Shown piece by piece: positions 19,038-29,183 of a stretch of DNA of 64,000 nucleotides (position 1 is the stretch's first letter; the number at the start of each line of letters is the position of its first letter). Both the position numbers and the translations under genes were made by a program. The notes below the pieces were generated by a model that saw nothing but the letters and a program-made list of their open reading frames with translations, did not search any database and was not told where the DNA came from. The DNA comes from Lewinellaceae bacterium (GTDB taxonomy: Bacteria; Bacteroidota; Bacteroidia; Chitinophagales; Saprospiraceae), in NCBI GenBank assembly GCA_016713985.1, contig JADJOD010000021.1:90889-154888 (forward strand). The letters run 5' to 3'.

Positions 19038-20990
19038 ATGTTGAAAAAACTACTCTTTGCAGTGGCTTTTGTAGTCGCTGCTACAGCCATGAACGCCCAA
19101 ACTGTGATTTGGGAAGAAAATTTCGAAACCGGCACCACATTGCCCGCCGGGTGGGTCCAACAGACTGCCGCAACGGATGGCGGCTGGAAAATCGGCACCA
19201 GCACTGCGGTGTCTTCCCAGTCTTTCCCGATCCCCGACAATGCCAGCGGCAACATTATGGCCAGCAACGATGACCAGTGCAACTGCACCAAATTAAATGA
19301 CCGGGTCATTTTTCCGGCATTTGACCTGACTGCTTACGCAGGATCGTCGCTTTACCTGACCTATGACCTGTTCTTTGCAAAATTGTCCTATCAGGCCATC
19401 ACCGAAGGACTGAAAGTACAAGCTTCCGTTGACGGCGGCACAACCTGGACAACGGTTAAAGACATCAAGGGCCGGGTATTCTGGGTGACTCCTTCCGGCG
19501 CCGATGTATCTGCATACGCAGGCATGGCCAACGTTCTGTTCGCCCTGAATTATACGGACGGCGGCGGCTGGCTGTATGGTGCAGCCGTGGACAACATCAA
19601 GCTGATCATTCCGGACAACACGCTTAAAGCGAGCATGGCGGGTGTTGGTATCAGCCGTTACCTCGATGCAATTCCGGCGTACTTTAATTATGACAAATAC
19701 TGGTCAAATGGTGAAATGTATCTGACAGGTACGGTGAGCAATCCCGGCTTTGTTCCGATCACGTCTTTCGACCTGGTGATTTCCAACGGCACCAACACGG
19801 TGACGGAAAGTTATACCGTTGACATGCCGTTTGACGAGTCGTATGACTTCGAAATTCCGTACACGGTAAAAGCAGGCGCCAACGATGTATCGGTTACGGT
19901 ATCCAACATCAACGGCAGCGTCGACAACGACCCGGCCGACAACACCGGAAGCGCTTTTGTAGAAGGTGTAACGCCGGTCGCAGGTCGTAAAGTTATCGGT
20001 GAAGAAGCTACCGGCACCTGGTGCCAGTGGTGCCCGCGCGGCGCAGTAATGATGGATTTTATGACTGCCGAATACCCTGAATTCATCGGCATCGCCGTAC
20101 ACAATGCCGACCCGATGGTGGTGGGTGCTTACGATGCCGGTATGGGCGCCTTGATCGGCGGATATCCGAGCGGCCTGCTCGACCGCACGTACAACGACGT
20201 TGATCCGACGGAATTTGAAAACTACTACATCGCTCGTATGGCGCTGGAACCGAAGGTTTCCATCAACCAGAATGTCGCCTGGGATGAAACCACCCGCACG
20301 GTGACAGTGTCCAGCTACTTCAAATTTCTCGAAGAAATGAACGGCGATTTCCGCGTTGCCGTGATCTTTACGGAAGACGACGTAACAGGTACCACCTCCA
20401 CCTATGCGCAGAAAAACGCATACGCAGGTGGAGCAGCCGGCCCGATGGGCGGTTACGAAAGCCTGCCGGCAACGATTCCTGCCGCTCAAATGGTGTACGA
20501 CCACGTTGCCCGCGCTCTGATCGGCGGCTTCAACGGCGCCGCAGGCACCGCTCCCGCTACCAACCCGGCCGGCACGGTATTCTCGAATGAAAACACCTAT
20601 GTTGTACCTGCTGCTTATGATATTACCCAAATGCACGCGATCACCGTTCTGATCGACAATACTTCGGGTGAAGTTCTGAACGCAGAACAGACCGACATTC
20701 CGAATTTGTTTGTAGGAACGAAAAATCCGGATCAACTGGTATCGGTGAAAATGTTCCCGAACCCGGTAGTCGACGAAGCAACGATCAAACTGAACCTGAA
20801 AGAATCGAGCGATGTTCAAATGCGCGTTATCGATGCAATGGGTCGTGTTGTTGTTGAACGCAACTACTCGAGTGTATCCGGCGAGCAGCAATTGCCGTTC
20901 CGCGTGGGCAGCCTCGCAACCGGCGCATACATGCTTTCGGTTACGGCCAAAGGCCAGACGGTAACGGAATCGTTTGTGATCTCCCGTTAA
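19038..20990 (+). CDS. Secreted Omp28-like protein with T9SS type A sorting domain
   Basis: The 650-residue protein has a Sec signal ending near ATAMNAQ and a jelly-roll/MAM-like domain (about residues 20-195). A CARDB-like domain follows. The Omp28-type thioredoxin-like domain contains EEATGTWCQWCPRG near residue 325. The C-terminal domain has the T9SS type A pattern (MFPNPVVDEATIKLNL, then GAYMLSVTAKGQTVTESFVI). It would pass through the T9SS and be attached to, or released from, the surface. The CxxC suggests redox activity or metal binding, but this is not shown. Start ATG 19038 opens the signal peptide. Confidence 0.9.
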   Translation: MLKKLLFAVAFVVAATAMNAQTVIWEENFETGTTLPAGWVQQTAATDGGWKIGTSTAVSSQSFPIPDNASGNIMASNDDQCNCTKLNDRVIFPAFDLTAYAGSSLYLTYDLFFAKLSYQAITEGLKVQASVDGGTTWTTVKDIKGRVFWVTPSGADVSAYAGMANVLFALNYTDGGGWLYGAAVDNIKLIIPDNTLKASMAGVGISRYLDAIPAYFNYDKYWSNGEMYLTGTVSNPGFVPITSFDLVISNGTNTVTESYTVDMPFDESYDFEIPYTVKAGANDVSVTVSNINGSVDNDPADNTGSAFVEGVTPVAGRKVIGEEATGTWCQWCPRGAVMMDFMTAEYPEFIGIAVHNADPMVVGAYDAGMGALIGGYPSGLLDRTYNDVDPTEFENYYIARMALEPKVSINQNVAWDETTRTVTVSSYFKFLEEMNGDFRVAVIFTEDDVTGTTSTYAQKNAYAGGAAGPMGGYESLPATIPAAQMVYDHVARALIGGFNGAAGTAPATNPAGTVFSNENTYVVPAAYDITQMHAITVLIDNTSGEVLNAEQTDIPNLFVGTKNPDQLVSVKMFPNPVVDEATIKLNLKESSDVQMRVIDAMGRVVVERNYSSVSGEQQLPFRVGSLATGAYMLSVTAKGQTVTESFVISR

Positions 20991-21010
20991 TATTTTTTCG
21001 ATTACATTTT

Positions 21011-21050
21011 GAAAGCGGCAGCCGCCTTGTGACGGCTGCCGCTTTCTTTA
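21011..21050 (+). terminator. Intrinsic terminator after the Omp28-like gene
   Basis: A perfect 14-bp stem, GAAAGCGGCAGCCG (21011-21024) with CGGCTGCCGCTTTC (21033-21046), is followed by TTTA. lpxB begins only 33 bp later. Confidence 0.8.
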
Positions 21051-21082
21051 TGTGCCCCGAAAACACGTCCTTTGCCGCAACT

Positions 21083-22195
21083 ATGAAACTTTATATCATC
21101 GCCGGCGAAGCCTCCGGAGATTTGCACGGTTCAAATCTTATTAAAGCATTGAAGCGGATGTGCCCCGGTCTTCAGTGCCGTGTCTGGGGCGGAGACCTCA
21201 TGCGGGACGCAGGTGGAGATTTGGTGAAGCACTACCGCGACCTGGCGTTTATGGGCTTTGTGGAAGTGCTGAAAAATTTGCGGACCATACTGGGGAATAT
21301 CGCCTTTTGCAAACGCGATATCCTTGATTTTCAACCGGATGCACTCGTGCTGATTGATTACCCCGGGTTCAACCTTCGTATTGCCAAATGGGCAAAGCAA
21401 CAGGGTATCAAAGTGATCTATTATATCTCGCCCCAAATCTGGGCATGGCATACCTCCCGTGTACACGATATTCGCCGGGATGTGGATAAAATGCTCGTAA
21501 TTCTGCCGTTTGAACGGGAATTTTACCAAAAATACCATATTGAAACCGAGTTTGTCGGTCACCCGCTGCTCGATGCGATTCAGTCGGAAGAAGGAACGTG
21601 GAAAAAAGAATATCCCGGCCTTCCGGTGATCGCCCTGCTGCCCGGAAGCCGCAAGCAGGAGGTGCAGCGTATTTTACCGGTGATGCTCGATGTGATAAAT
21701 GAGTTTCCCGGTTATGAGTTTATCATTGCGGGCGCCAGCTCGCTTCCGGATGAATTTTACCAGCCGTTTTTAAGAGAATTTCCCGCCATAAAACTGCAAC
21801 GTGGACAAACCTACGCACTGCTCCACCGGGCAACAGCGGCGCTGGTCAAATCGGGCACATCCACCCTCGAAACGGCCCTGATCGGAACCCCTCAGGTCGT
21901 GTGTTATGCCGGGAATCCCGTTTCGTACCTGATAGCCCGTCGCCTGGTCAAGATCAAATATATTTCCTTAGTCAACCTGATCATGGATGCTCCCCTGGTC
22001 CGGGAACTTATTCAGAATGAGTTGACCCGGGAGAATTTGTGTGCCGCACTTTCCGATATTTTGGACCCGAAAAGGGCGGATATCATTCGCGCCGGTTATG
22101 CAGAATTGCGCAGGAAACTGGGGGCGGGGGGCGCTTCTGAAAAAGCGGCCAGGGTCATCCTGTCTGTTGTTCAGGCACCTGACACGTATCCATAA
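21083..22195 (+). CDS. lpxB: Lipid-A-disaccharide synthase
   Basis: The enzyme joins UDP-2,3-diacylglucosamine and lipid X to make the lipid A disaccharide on the inner face of the inner membrane (GT19 family). The 370-residue product starts IIAGEASGDLHGSNLIKAL and has the characteristic YISPQIWAWHTSRV and LLPGSRKQEVQRILP segments. The donor-binding LVKSGTSTLETALIG is present. It follows a strong terminator, so it needs its own promoter, which was not clearly seen. Its presence implies a conventional lipid A outer membrane. Confidence 0.97.
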   Translation: MKLYIIAGEASGDLHGSNLIKALKRMCPGLQCRVWGGDLMRDAGGDLVKHYRDLAFMGFVEVLKNLRTILGNIAFCKRDILDFQPDALVLIDYPGFNLRIAKWAKQQGIKVIYYISPQIWAWHTSRVHDIRRDVDKMLVILPFEREFYQKYHIETEFVGHPLLDAIQSEEGTWKKEYPGLPVIALLPGSRKQEVQRILPVMLDVINEFPGYEFIIAGASSLPDEFYQPFLREFPAIKLQRGQTYALLHRATAALVKSGTSTLETALIGTPQVVCYAGNPVSYLIARRLVKIKYISLVNLIMDAPLVRELIQNELTRENLCAALSDILDPKRADIIRAGYAELRRKLGAGGASEKAARVILSVVQAPDTYP

Positions 22196-22265
22196 AAAAC
22201 CCGGACCGTTCAAAACGAAAAGCCCGGGAAGAGTCATGAATAAGAACCTTGTTAACCAAACAATT

Positions 22266-24086
22266 TCACTGTTTCACAAATCGTAGTGTTTTTGTGCCCT
22301 CTGCCGTTGCAAGCCTGGCGATATAGGTCCCAGGGCTCAACTGGGAGATTTGCCGGTTGATTATTTCCTGCGTAACCGCCTTTTTGTCTTCTATTTTGAT
22401 GACCCGGCCGGTAATGTCGGCAAGGGTCAGGGTTACATCGGTGGGCCGGTCAAAACGGAGGGCAAAGTTGATCTGATCGTTTGCCGGATTGGGAAACAAC
22501 CGGAACGCTGAATCCGCCAGCGGGCGTTCGTCCGTCGTGCTTAACAGGCTGATATACATGCGCATGACGGCAGAAAGTTCGTCGCCAAAACCACCCAGAT
22601 ACCACATGTCAGAGAACACTGCCGTACTGAGCGCATTCAGGTAGGTAATTTCAGTATTAAACGCGTGATTGGTCTGTTTTACACTTTCCGGGTATCCGGC
22701 CATCAGGAAATATCGCCCGCCGGGCTCCAGCAAAACGCCATCCTCAAGGGTATTCAGGTCGGTTAGTTCGGCTTGTTGTAGTTGCCCGTTTATGATGTCG
22801 TCCGGCGCTTCATAATCGGCGTAGCCGATCCATTCGAGGCTGGTTCCGGGAAATTCCGAAGCGTCAAATCCGGCAAAATTGGACGGGACGTCGTCGTTCA
22901 CCCTGAGCAGGTAAATGGTGGCAACAACATCCGCATTGTCGAGCTCGGTGGAGTCGGTGGCAAAAGCAAATTCCGCAGTCATCGCTTTGTACTGATCGAG
23001 GGCGCCTGCCGACATCGTATAATAATTGCCTGCGTACCAGGGAACATCCTTGTCGGAGCGTGTGGCCGTTTGCGGGTGACTTTCCTTCGAAAAAACAAAA
23101 TCCGTCACCAGGAACGGGCTGCCCTTCATATTGTTTTCCGGCCGGAGATCGAAGGAGTCGGCACTCACAGAATATCGTATAAAATATTCTCCTTCAGGAA
23201 GTTGTGGTGGATAAATATTGGGCATCTCAATCAGGGAATCAATAACGCCCGGCTCGATCGAAGCGGTCAGCACACTATCGGCAAAGAGGATTTCTCCGGT
23301 TGATTTTTCAACCGTCACCTTTGATTTGACATTCGTCATGGGTTCCAGCCCTTTATTGGATAAAAAGAGAAAAAAACCGAAAGTATCCGTGCCAATCTGC
23401 GAAGCGGGGGTCGCGTAACTGGAAACCGGATAGAAGAAACCGGCGATTTCAAGGTCGAACCGGGCCGTTGGATTTTGATCGTACAAGGCGATGTCATCCA
23501 GGTTCCACATATATTCGTAATTGCCGGTCCACTGCCATTGCAGGTAAACGGTGGACTGGTTAGCGGCTTTCGAGGAAATATCCACGATACTTACGGTGGG
23601 GTTGGGCGAAAATTTGTTTTGTGCGGTCAGGCCCGGAAAAATCGTAAAGTTCTGCCAGTTGGTCAGATCGGTGCTTACCCGGAGGATCGCGCTGGCGGCA
23701 GGGGTTGCCAGGAAAGTGCCGATATGGGATTCAAACTGGGCAAAAACAGTATTTTTCCCGGAGCAATTAATGGCGGCAGTGGTAAGGCGGCTGACGTGAT
23801 TTTGCGGCAGTTGCTGCGCAGCATCCGAATTGACCACCACAAAACCGCTGACAGCGCTGCTTGAATTAAACGGGTCTTCCCCGTCAAATACCGGTGAACA
23901 GCCGGAAGCATTGTCTTTGCACCATTCCCAAACGACGCCCTGCCCCGAGGCATCCACACTTGTCCATTGTGCCGGAATGTTATTGGTAAAATCTTCAGTC
24001 CAAAAAGGCTGGAACGATTGTGCATGGAGCCACCCACCCGTCAGGCATACCATCAGGGTGAGCAATTGTGTACGTAATTGCTTCAT
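22266..24086 (-). CDS. Secreted T9SS type A protein of unknown function
   Basis: The 606-residue protein has a signal peptide ending near GGWLHAQ and a jelly-roll domain beginning SFQPFWTEDFTNNIPAQWTS. A central part of beta-rich, CARDB-like repeats follows. The C-terminal sorting domain reads RLFPNPANDQINFALRF and ends GTYIARLATAEGTKTLRFVK. No catalytic motif was recognised. Start ATG 24086 opens the signal peptide; the ATG at 24119 would lie in the glnS terminator hairpin. Confidence 0.85.
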   Translation of the reverse strand: MKQLRTQLLTLMVCLTGGWLHAQSFQPFWTEDFTNNIPAQWTSVDASGQGVVWEWCKDNASGCSPVFDGEDPFNSSSAVSGFVVVNSDAAQQLPQNHVSRLTTAAINCSGKNTVFAQFESHIGTFLATPAASAILRVSTDLTNWQNFTIFPGLTAQNKFSPNPTVSIVDISSKAANQSTVYLQWQWTGNYEYMWNLDDIALYDQNPTARFDLEIAGFFYPVSSYATPASQIGTDTFGFFLFLSNKGLEPMTNVKSKVTVEKSTGEILFADSVLTASIEPGVIDSLIEMPNIYPPQLPEGEYFIRYSVSADSFDLRPENNMKGSPFLVTDFVFSKESHPQTATRSDKDVPWYAGNYYTMSAGALDQYKAMTAEFAFATDSTELDNADVVATIYLLRVNDDVPSNFAGFDASEFPGTSLEWIGYADYEAPDDIINGQLQQAELTDLNTLEDGVLLEPGGRYFLMAGYPESVKQTNHAFNTEITYLNALSTAVFSDMWYLGGFGDELSAVMRMYISLLSTTDERPLADSAFRLFPNPANDQINFALRFDRPTDVTLTLADITGRVIKIEDKKAVTQEIINRQISQLSPGTYIARLATAEGTKTLRFVKQ

Positions 24087-24103
24087 TGTGCTTAATTTGT
24101 TTA

Positions 24104-24142
24104 GTAAAAAAACCGGCATGAAGGTCGCCCTTCATGCCGGTT
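24104..24142 (-). terminator. Intrinsic terminator of glnS
   Basis: On the minus strand a 14-bp stem, AACCGGCATGAAGG pairing with CCTTCATGCCGGTT (24142-24111), is followed by seven T residues. It lies between glnS and the T9SS gene. Confidence 0.8.
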
Positions 24143-24253
24143 GGCTCCAAATTATTGCTGCGAACTTGCTGCCGCAGGCGGTATCGGTATCACTTTAACA
24201 CCTGAACGACAAAACCACCTTACTCGGGGCTTAACCTCAGACCGGAAAAATGA

Positions 24254-25930
24254 CTACTTCTTCATTTCTTTTGCCCAGGTATCCTTAAGTGTCACAGTCC
24301 GATTGAAAACGGGTTTTTCTGCGGTGCCGTCGGGGTCGACACAAAAATAACCCAGCCGGGTAAACTGGAATTGTTCCCCACTTTTGGCATCGGCCAGGTC
24401 CGGCTCAATCAGCGCATGATCAATAATTTGCAAAGATTTTGGGTTCAATGTAGATTTAAAATCTTCTTCCGATGCGGGATCTTCCACCTGAAACAAACGG
24501 TCGTAGAGCCGCACTTCGGCTTTTCGCGCGTTGGATGCAGAGAGCCAGTGAATAACACCCTGGGGTTTTAACCCGGAAGTATCTTGCCCGGAGCGGCTTT
24601 CCGGGACGTAAGAGCAATGCAATTCTGTTATTTTGCCCGCAGCATCTTTTATAACTTCTTCACACTTAATGATATAGGCTGATTTTAGGCGCACCAACCC
24701 TCCCGGCGACAAACGGAAGTATTTGGGGGGCGGATTTTCCATAAAATCATCCTGCTCGATGAATATCTCTCGACCGAATGCCAGTTGACGTTTTCCGGTA
24801 CCGGGGTCTTCGGGGTTGTTTTCTGTCTCCAGCCATTCCGTTTCCCCTTCCGGATAATTGGTGATCACCACTTTGAGCGGATCGAGCACTGCAAAACGGC
24901 GCAGCGAACTTTTGTTGAGGTCTTCCCGAATACAAAATTCAAGCAGGGCCATATCGGCGACCATTTCCCGTTTGCCCACACCGATGCGGTCGCAAAATTC
25001 GCGGATACTTGCGGGGGTGTAGCCTCTGCGGCGATAACCGCTGATGGTTGGCATCCGGGGATCGTCCCATCCGCGCACGTGGCCGTCTTCCACCAGTTGT
25101 TTGAGTTTACGTTTGCTGGTGACCGCGAAGGACACATTTCGGCGCGCGAATTCATATTGTTTCGAAGGGAAAATGCCCAGTTGAGCGATGCACCAGTCGT
25201 ATAATTCTCGGTGCGGAGCAAACTCCAGGGTGCAAATGGAATGCGTGATGTGTTCGATGCTGTCGCTTTGGCCGTGCGCCCAGTCGTACATCGGGTAAAT
25301 GCACCAGGCATCACCCGTGCGGTGGTGATGCGCGTGTTTGATGCGATACAAAAGTGGATCACGCATGATCATGTTCGGTGACGCCATGTCGATTTTGGCA
25401 CGCAGCACACAATGTCCGTCGGGGAATTCACCGGCCTTCATTTTTTCAAACAGGGCGAGGTTTTCCTCCGGCGAAGTATTGCGATACGGGCTGTCTTTTC
25501 CTGCCTCGGTCGGGGTTCCTTTCAGCGCGGCAATTTCCTCGGCGCTGGAAAAGTCGACGTATGCTTTACCGTTCATAATGAGCACTTTAGCCCAATCGTA
25601 CAGTTGCTGGAAATAGTCGGATGCGTAAAGAATCCGGGCGGGTTCGAAGCCAAGCCAGCACACGTCGGAAATGATGCTGTCCACGTACTCGGTTTCTTCA
25701 GTCACCGGATTGGTGTCGTCGAAACGCAGGTTAGTGGCGCCGCCGTATTTCAGCGCAAGCCCAAAATTCAGGCAAATGCTGGTAGCGTGACCGATGTGCA
25801 GGTAGCCGTTCGGCTCCGGCGGAAAACGGGTGAGAATACTTTTATACCTGCCCGCGGCAAGGTCCGATTCCACAATTTCTTCCAGGAAGTGGAGGGCAGC
25901 GGCGGGGTCTGTTGTTTTTTCGATACTCAT
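24254..25930 (-). CDS. glnS: Glutaminyl-tRNA synthetase
   Basis: The class I synthetase charges tRNA-Gln directly. The HIGH motif is HIGHATS within RFPPEPNGYLHIGHATSI, and the KMSKS position is VTSKRK. The 558-residue length matches bacterial GlnRS, including the anticodon-binding beta-barrels that end with the strand before TWAKEMKK. The presence of glnS suggests the cell does not rely solely on the transamidation route for Gln-tRNA. It is followed by a strong terminator and is probably transcribed alone. Confidence 0.97.
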   Translation of the reverse strand: MSIEKTTDPAAALHFLEEIVESDLAAGRYKSILTRFPPEPNGYLHIGHATSICLNFGLALKYGGATNLRFDDTNPVTEETEYVDSIISDVCWLGFEPARILYASDYFQQLYDWAKVLIMNGKAYVDFSSAEEIAALKGTPTEAGKDSPYRNTSPEENLALFEKMKAGEFPDGHCVLRAKIDMASPNMIMRDPLLYRIKHAHHHRTGDAWCIYPMYDWAHGQSDSIEHITHSICTLEFAPHRELYDWCIAQLGIFPSKQYEFARRNVSFAVTSKRKLKQLVEDGHVRGWDDPRMPTISGYRRRGYTPASIREFCDRIGVGKREMVADMALLEFCIREDLNKSSLRRFAVLDPLKVVITNYPEGETEWLETENNPEDPGTGKRQLAFGREIFIEQDDFMENPPPKYFRLSPGGLVRLKSAYIIKCEEVIKDAAGKITELHCSYVPESRSGQDTSGLKPQGVIHWLSASNARKAEVRLYDRLFQVEDPASEEDFKSTLNPKSLQIIDHALIEPDLADAKSGEQFQFTRLGYFCVDPDGTAEKPVFNRTVTLKDTWAKEMKK

Positions 25931-26060
25931 ATAATTGTCAAAAAACGGGGTGCAAAGAAAAGCGGTTTCGGATAAACGAACCGCCGGGAGTTAAACATTC
26001 AACGGGAATCCGGTCTGAAGGTTGCTTTTTTGGGGCGCAAACGGGTTTTTCGGTAACCCG

Positions 26061-27914
26061 TTACATCCGTTCCGGCATTTCAATACCCAGCAGGCCCATT
26101 CCGTTTTTTAAAACCTGACCGACACTTTTGCTGAGCATCAAACGGAAGGCTTTCGCCGGTTCCGATTCGGCGCGAAGCACCTGAAGGTCGTGCCAGAACC
26201 GGTGGTATTTTTTGGCCAGATCGTAACAGAAATTGGCCACCAGCGAAGGGTCATACTCTTTTGCGGCATTCCAAACCACATTCGGGTATTCCTGCAACGC
26301 GACGAGCAGGTCTTTTTCCTGCGGCTGAATGGACGTATATTCTCCGAATTTACTCAGGTCAATGTGCTCTTTATCAATCCGTTGCATCAAACCGTTGATC
26401 CGCACGTACGAATATTGGATGTAAGGGCCCGTTTGCCCCTGCAAGTCCACGGATTCTTCCGGATTAAAAATCATTTTCTTTTTCGGGTGCACTTTCACGA
26501 TAAAAAACTTCAAAGCGCCGAGCCCGACCTTGCGCAGGTTTTCCGCCCGTTCCGTATCCGAAATGCCTTCGATTTCGCCGCGTTCCCGGGCTTGTTCCCC
26601 TGCAATTCTGATCACTTCCGCCATAATATCGTCGGCATCCACCACAGTACCTTCACGGGTTTTCATCCGGCCGGTGGGCAGTTCAACAAGCCCGTAGGAG
26701 AGGTGGTGGAGCCCTCCGGCATACGATTCGCCGAGGCGTTTTAAAATTTCAAAAAGAACCTGAAAGTGGTAATTCTGCTCGTCGGCGACCACATAGACAT
26801 AACGCTCGCAACCCAGTTCCTTGTGGCGCATTTGCGCCGTACCGAGGTCTTGAGTGATATAAACGGATGTGCCGTCCGAACGAAGCACCACTTTCTGATC
26901 ATAACCGGCATCGGTCAGGTCCACCCACACGGAGCCGTCTTCTTTTTTGAAAAAAACCTGTTTGGACAACCCTTCGTCTACAATGTCTTTGCCAAGCAGA
27001 TAGGTATCACTTTCGTAATACAATTTGTCGAATGAAACACCCAGGTCGTGGTAGGTTTTATCAAACCCCTGATAAACCCAGTTGTTCATTTTTTTCCACA
27101 AACCGATGGTATCCGGGTCATGAGCCTCCCATTTCAGCAACATCTCGCGCACTTCGGCGCCCAGGGTCGAGTACTCATTGAACCATTTGTTTTTGAAATC
27201 TTTAAAAAAGTCCTTTTCGCTTTGCCCGGCTTTGTGTTTCTCCTCAAAAATACTGTTCGCCAACGCTGTTTGTTGCCAGGTTTCGTACTCTTCCTTGCTT
27301 TTTTGTTCGAATAACACGTAGTAATCGCCCACAAAATGGTCGCTTTTGATCCCCTCGCTTTCGGGTGTTTTTCCGGCTCCGAATTTCACCCACGACAACA
27401 TACTTTTACAAATTGCAACGCCGCGGTCATTGACGATTTGTGTTTTAACCACCTCATAACCAACGGATTCCAGGATTTTTGAGCAAGACCAGCCGAGCAG
27501 GATATTCCGGATATGGCCGAGGTGCAGCGGTTTGTTGGTATTGGGCGAAGAATACTCCACCATTACTTTTTGACCCGTAGCCGGCCTGCGGCCATAGTTT
27601 TGATCCTGAACGAGTGCCTGCAGGAATACCTGCCAGTAACTTTCGGCGATTTCGAGGTTTAAAAAACCTTTCACCACATTGTAACCTTTAATTTCCGCCA
27701 CTTTACCCTGAAGATATTCGCCGATCTCGGCGGCGGCGGCATCGGGTGTTTTTTTGGCAATTTTTACAAAGGGGAAAATAACGATCGAATAATCACCCGT
27801 GAAGTCGGGTGGGGTAGTGTTCACCAACACCTTGCCGGGCTCTGTCTGTTCGCCATAAAGATGTTCAACGGCTTGAGTGACAGCATTTTGGAGTATGGAA
27901 ATCAGGTTGGACAT
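26061..27914 (-). CDS. argS: Arginyl-tRNA synthetase
   Basis: The 617-residue class I synthetase charges tRNA-Arg. The HIGH motif is LHLGHIRN within VEYSSPNTNKPLHLGHIRN. The KMSKS-like site is the GRMKTREG segment, as in other ArgRS. The N-terminal Add1 domain and the C-terminal DALR anticodon-binding domain ending GLLGIEMPERM are complete. It lies 130 bp upstream of glnS on the same strand. A short hairpin overlaps its stop codon (26040-26062) but lacks a good T tract. Confidence 0.97.
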   Translation of the reverse strand: MSNLISILQNAVTQAVEHLYGEQTEPGKVLVNTTPPDFTGDYSIVIFPFVKIAKKTPDAAAAEIGEYLQGKVAEIKGYNVVKGFLNLEIAESYWQVFLQALVQDQNYGRRPATGQKVMVEYSSPNTNKPLHLGHIRNILLGWSCSKILESVGYEVVKTQIVNDRGVAICKSMLSWVKFGAGKTPESEGIKSDHFVGDYYVLFEQKSKEEYETWQQTALANSIFEEKHKAGQSEKDFFKDFKNKWFNEYSTLGAEVREMLLKWEAHDPDTIGLWKKMNNWVYQGFDKTYHDLGVSFDKLYYESDTYLLGKDIVDEGLSKQVFFKKEDGSVWVDLTDAGYDQKVVLRSDGTSVYITQDLGTAQMRHKELGCERYVYVVADEQNYHFQVLFEILKRLGESYAGGLHHLSYGLVELPTGRMKTREGTVVDADDIMAEVIRIAGEQARERGEIEGISDTERAENLRKVGLGALKFFIVKVHPKKKMIFNPEESVDLQGQTGPYIQYSYVRINGLMQRIDKEHIDLSKFGEYTSIQPQEKDLLVALQEYPNVVWNAAKEYDPSLVANFCYDLAKKYHRFWHDLQVLRAESEPAKAFRLMLSKSVGQVLKNGMGLLGIEMPERM

Positions 27915-27970
27915 ACGTTTGTTTGTGTTGCGGATAACGCAGCAGGGCGGGTTTGTAAAAAATCGAGCGG

Positions 27971-27978
27971 CAAAAATA
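27971..27978 (-). promoter_or_regulatory. Candidate -7 box for argS
   Basis: The minus-strand sequence TATTTTTG (27978-27971) fits TAnnTTTG and lies about 57 bp before ATG 27914, just after the fba terminator. Confidence 0.4.
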
Positions 27979-27994
27979 GGTGTTTATCGAAACA

Positions 27995-28031
27995 AAACGC
28001 CGCGAAGGAATAGTTCCTCTTCGCGGCGTTT
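27995..28031 (-). terminator. Intrinsic terminator of the aldolase gene
   Basis: AAACGCCGCGAA pairs perfectly with TTCGCGGCGTTT (28031-27995), and the T-rich TTTTGTTTC follows on the minus strand. It separates the aldolase gene from argS. Confidence 0.8.
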
Positions 28032-28088
28032 GCGATATTAACCCTGTAAATCTTGTTAATCCTGTCAAAATTAAACTTGTCCTTTAAC

Positions 28089-29147
28089 TCACGCCAGTTT
28101 GATCGAACGGTCCAGATACACGTCCTGGATCGTATTCAACAACGCAACACCTTCTTTTACAGGCTTTTGGAATGCTTTTCGTCCGCTGATCAGGCCCATG
28201 CCGCCCGCCCGTTTGTTGACCACAGCCGTGACGACCGCTTCCTGCATGTCAGAGGCCCCCTTGGATTCTCCACCTGAATTGATCAAACCCGCGCGGCCCA
28301 TGTAGCAATTGGCCACCTGGTACCGGCAAAGGTCGATCGGGTGGTCTGTGGTGAGCTCGGAATAAACCTTCGGATGTGTTTTGCCAAACTGAATGGCGTT
28401 GTACCCGCCGTTATTGGTCGGCAGTTTTTGCTTGATGATATCCGCCTGGATCGTGACCCCGAGGTGGTTGGCCTGGCCGGTCAGGTCGGCGCTGGTATGG
28501 TAATCCGTGCCGTCTTTTTTAAATCCGTTGTTGCGCAGATAACACCACAGGATGGTTGCCATGCCGAGTTCGTGTGCCAGCTCGAACGCCTGGCTGACTT
28601 CGATGATCTGCCGGGCACTTTCAGCGGACCCGAAGTAGATGGTGGCGCCCACTGCTACCGCGCCCATGTCCCAGGCATTTTTGACCTGACCGAACATGAT
28701 CTGGTCGAACTTGTTCGGGTAGGTGAGGAACTCGTTGTGGTTGATCTTCACGATGAAGGGAATTTTATGGGCGTATTTTCTGGACACGCTGCCCAAAACG
28801 CCGTAAGTGCTGGCGACGGCATTGCAACCGCCTTCCATCGCGAGTTTTACGATATTTTCGGGGTCAAAAAACAGCGGGTTGGGTGCAAATGACGCACCTG
28901 CCGAGTGTTCGATGCCCTGATCGACCGGCAAGATGCTGACGTAACCGGTATTGGCTAAGCGCCCCGTTCCGAGAATCTGCTGTATACTGCGAAGGGTCTG
29001 CGGATTTCGGTTGCTTTGTTGCCAGATTTCGTCTACATGGTTTTTAGAAGGCGTATGAAGCGCCTTCTTGTCGATGGTTTTACATTCGTGTCCGAGGTAA
29101 TAAGCGGCCTTGTCCCCGAGCAGGTCGAGTATTTTTTGATTAGCCAT
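28089..29147 (-). CDS. fbaB: Class I fructose-bisphosphate aldolase (DhnA type)
   Basis: The enzyme cleaves fructose 1,6-bisphosphate into dihydroxyacetone phosphate and glyceraldehyde 3-phosphate using a Schiff-base lysine. The 352-residue protein has the typical VSILPVDQGIEHSAGASFAP segment. KINHNEFLTYPN is a probable Schiff-base lysine region, and GRAGLINSGGESKGASDMQE forms the phosphate-binding end. DhnA-type aldolases are common in archaea and many Bacteroidota. It is transcribed as its own unit with a terminator downstream. Confidence 0.95.
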   Translation of the reverse strand: MANQKILDLLGDKAAYYLGHECKTIDKKALHTPSKNHVDEIWQQSNRNPQTLRSIQQILGTGRLANTGYVSILPVDQGIEHSAGASFAPNPLFFDPENIVKLAMEGGCNAVASTYGVLGSVSRKYAHKIPFIVKINHNEFLTYPNKFDQIMFGQVKNAWDMGAVAVGATIYFGSAESARQIIEVSQAFELAHELGMATILWCYLRNNGFKKDGTDYHTSADLTGQANHLGVTIQADIIKQKLPTNNGGYNAIQFGKTHPKVYSELTTDHPIDLCRYQVANCYMGRAGLINSGGESKGASDMQEAVVTAVVNKRAGGMGLISGRKAFQKPVKEGVALLNTIQDVYLDRSIKLA

Positions 29148-29183
29148 AAAAGTTTGGTGGTGAGTTGGTTAGAGAAAATAAAT

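Noticed and set aside
19704..20891. A 395-codon minus-strand frame opposite the Omp28-like gene
   Set aside because: It is a shadow of the codon pattern of the plus-strand gene; the plus strand has a signal peptide, domain motifs and a sorting domain.
26040..26062. Hairpin over the argS stop codon as a terminator
   Set aside because: The stem is short (8 bp) and no T tract follows on the minus strand.
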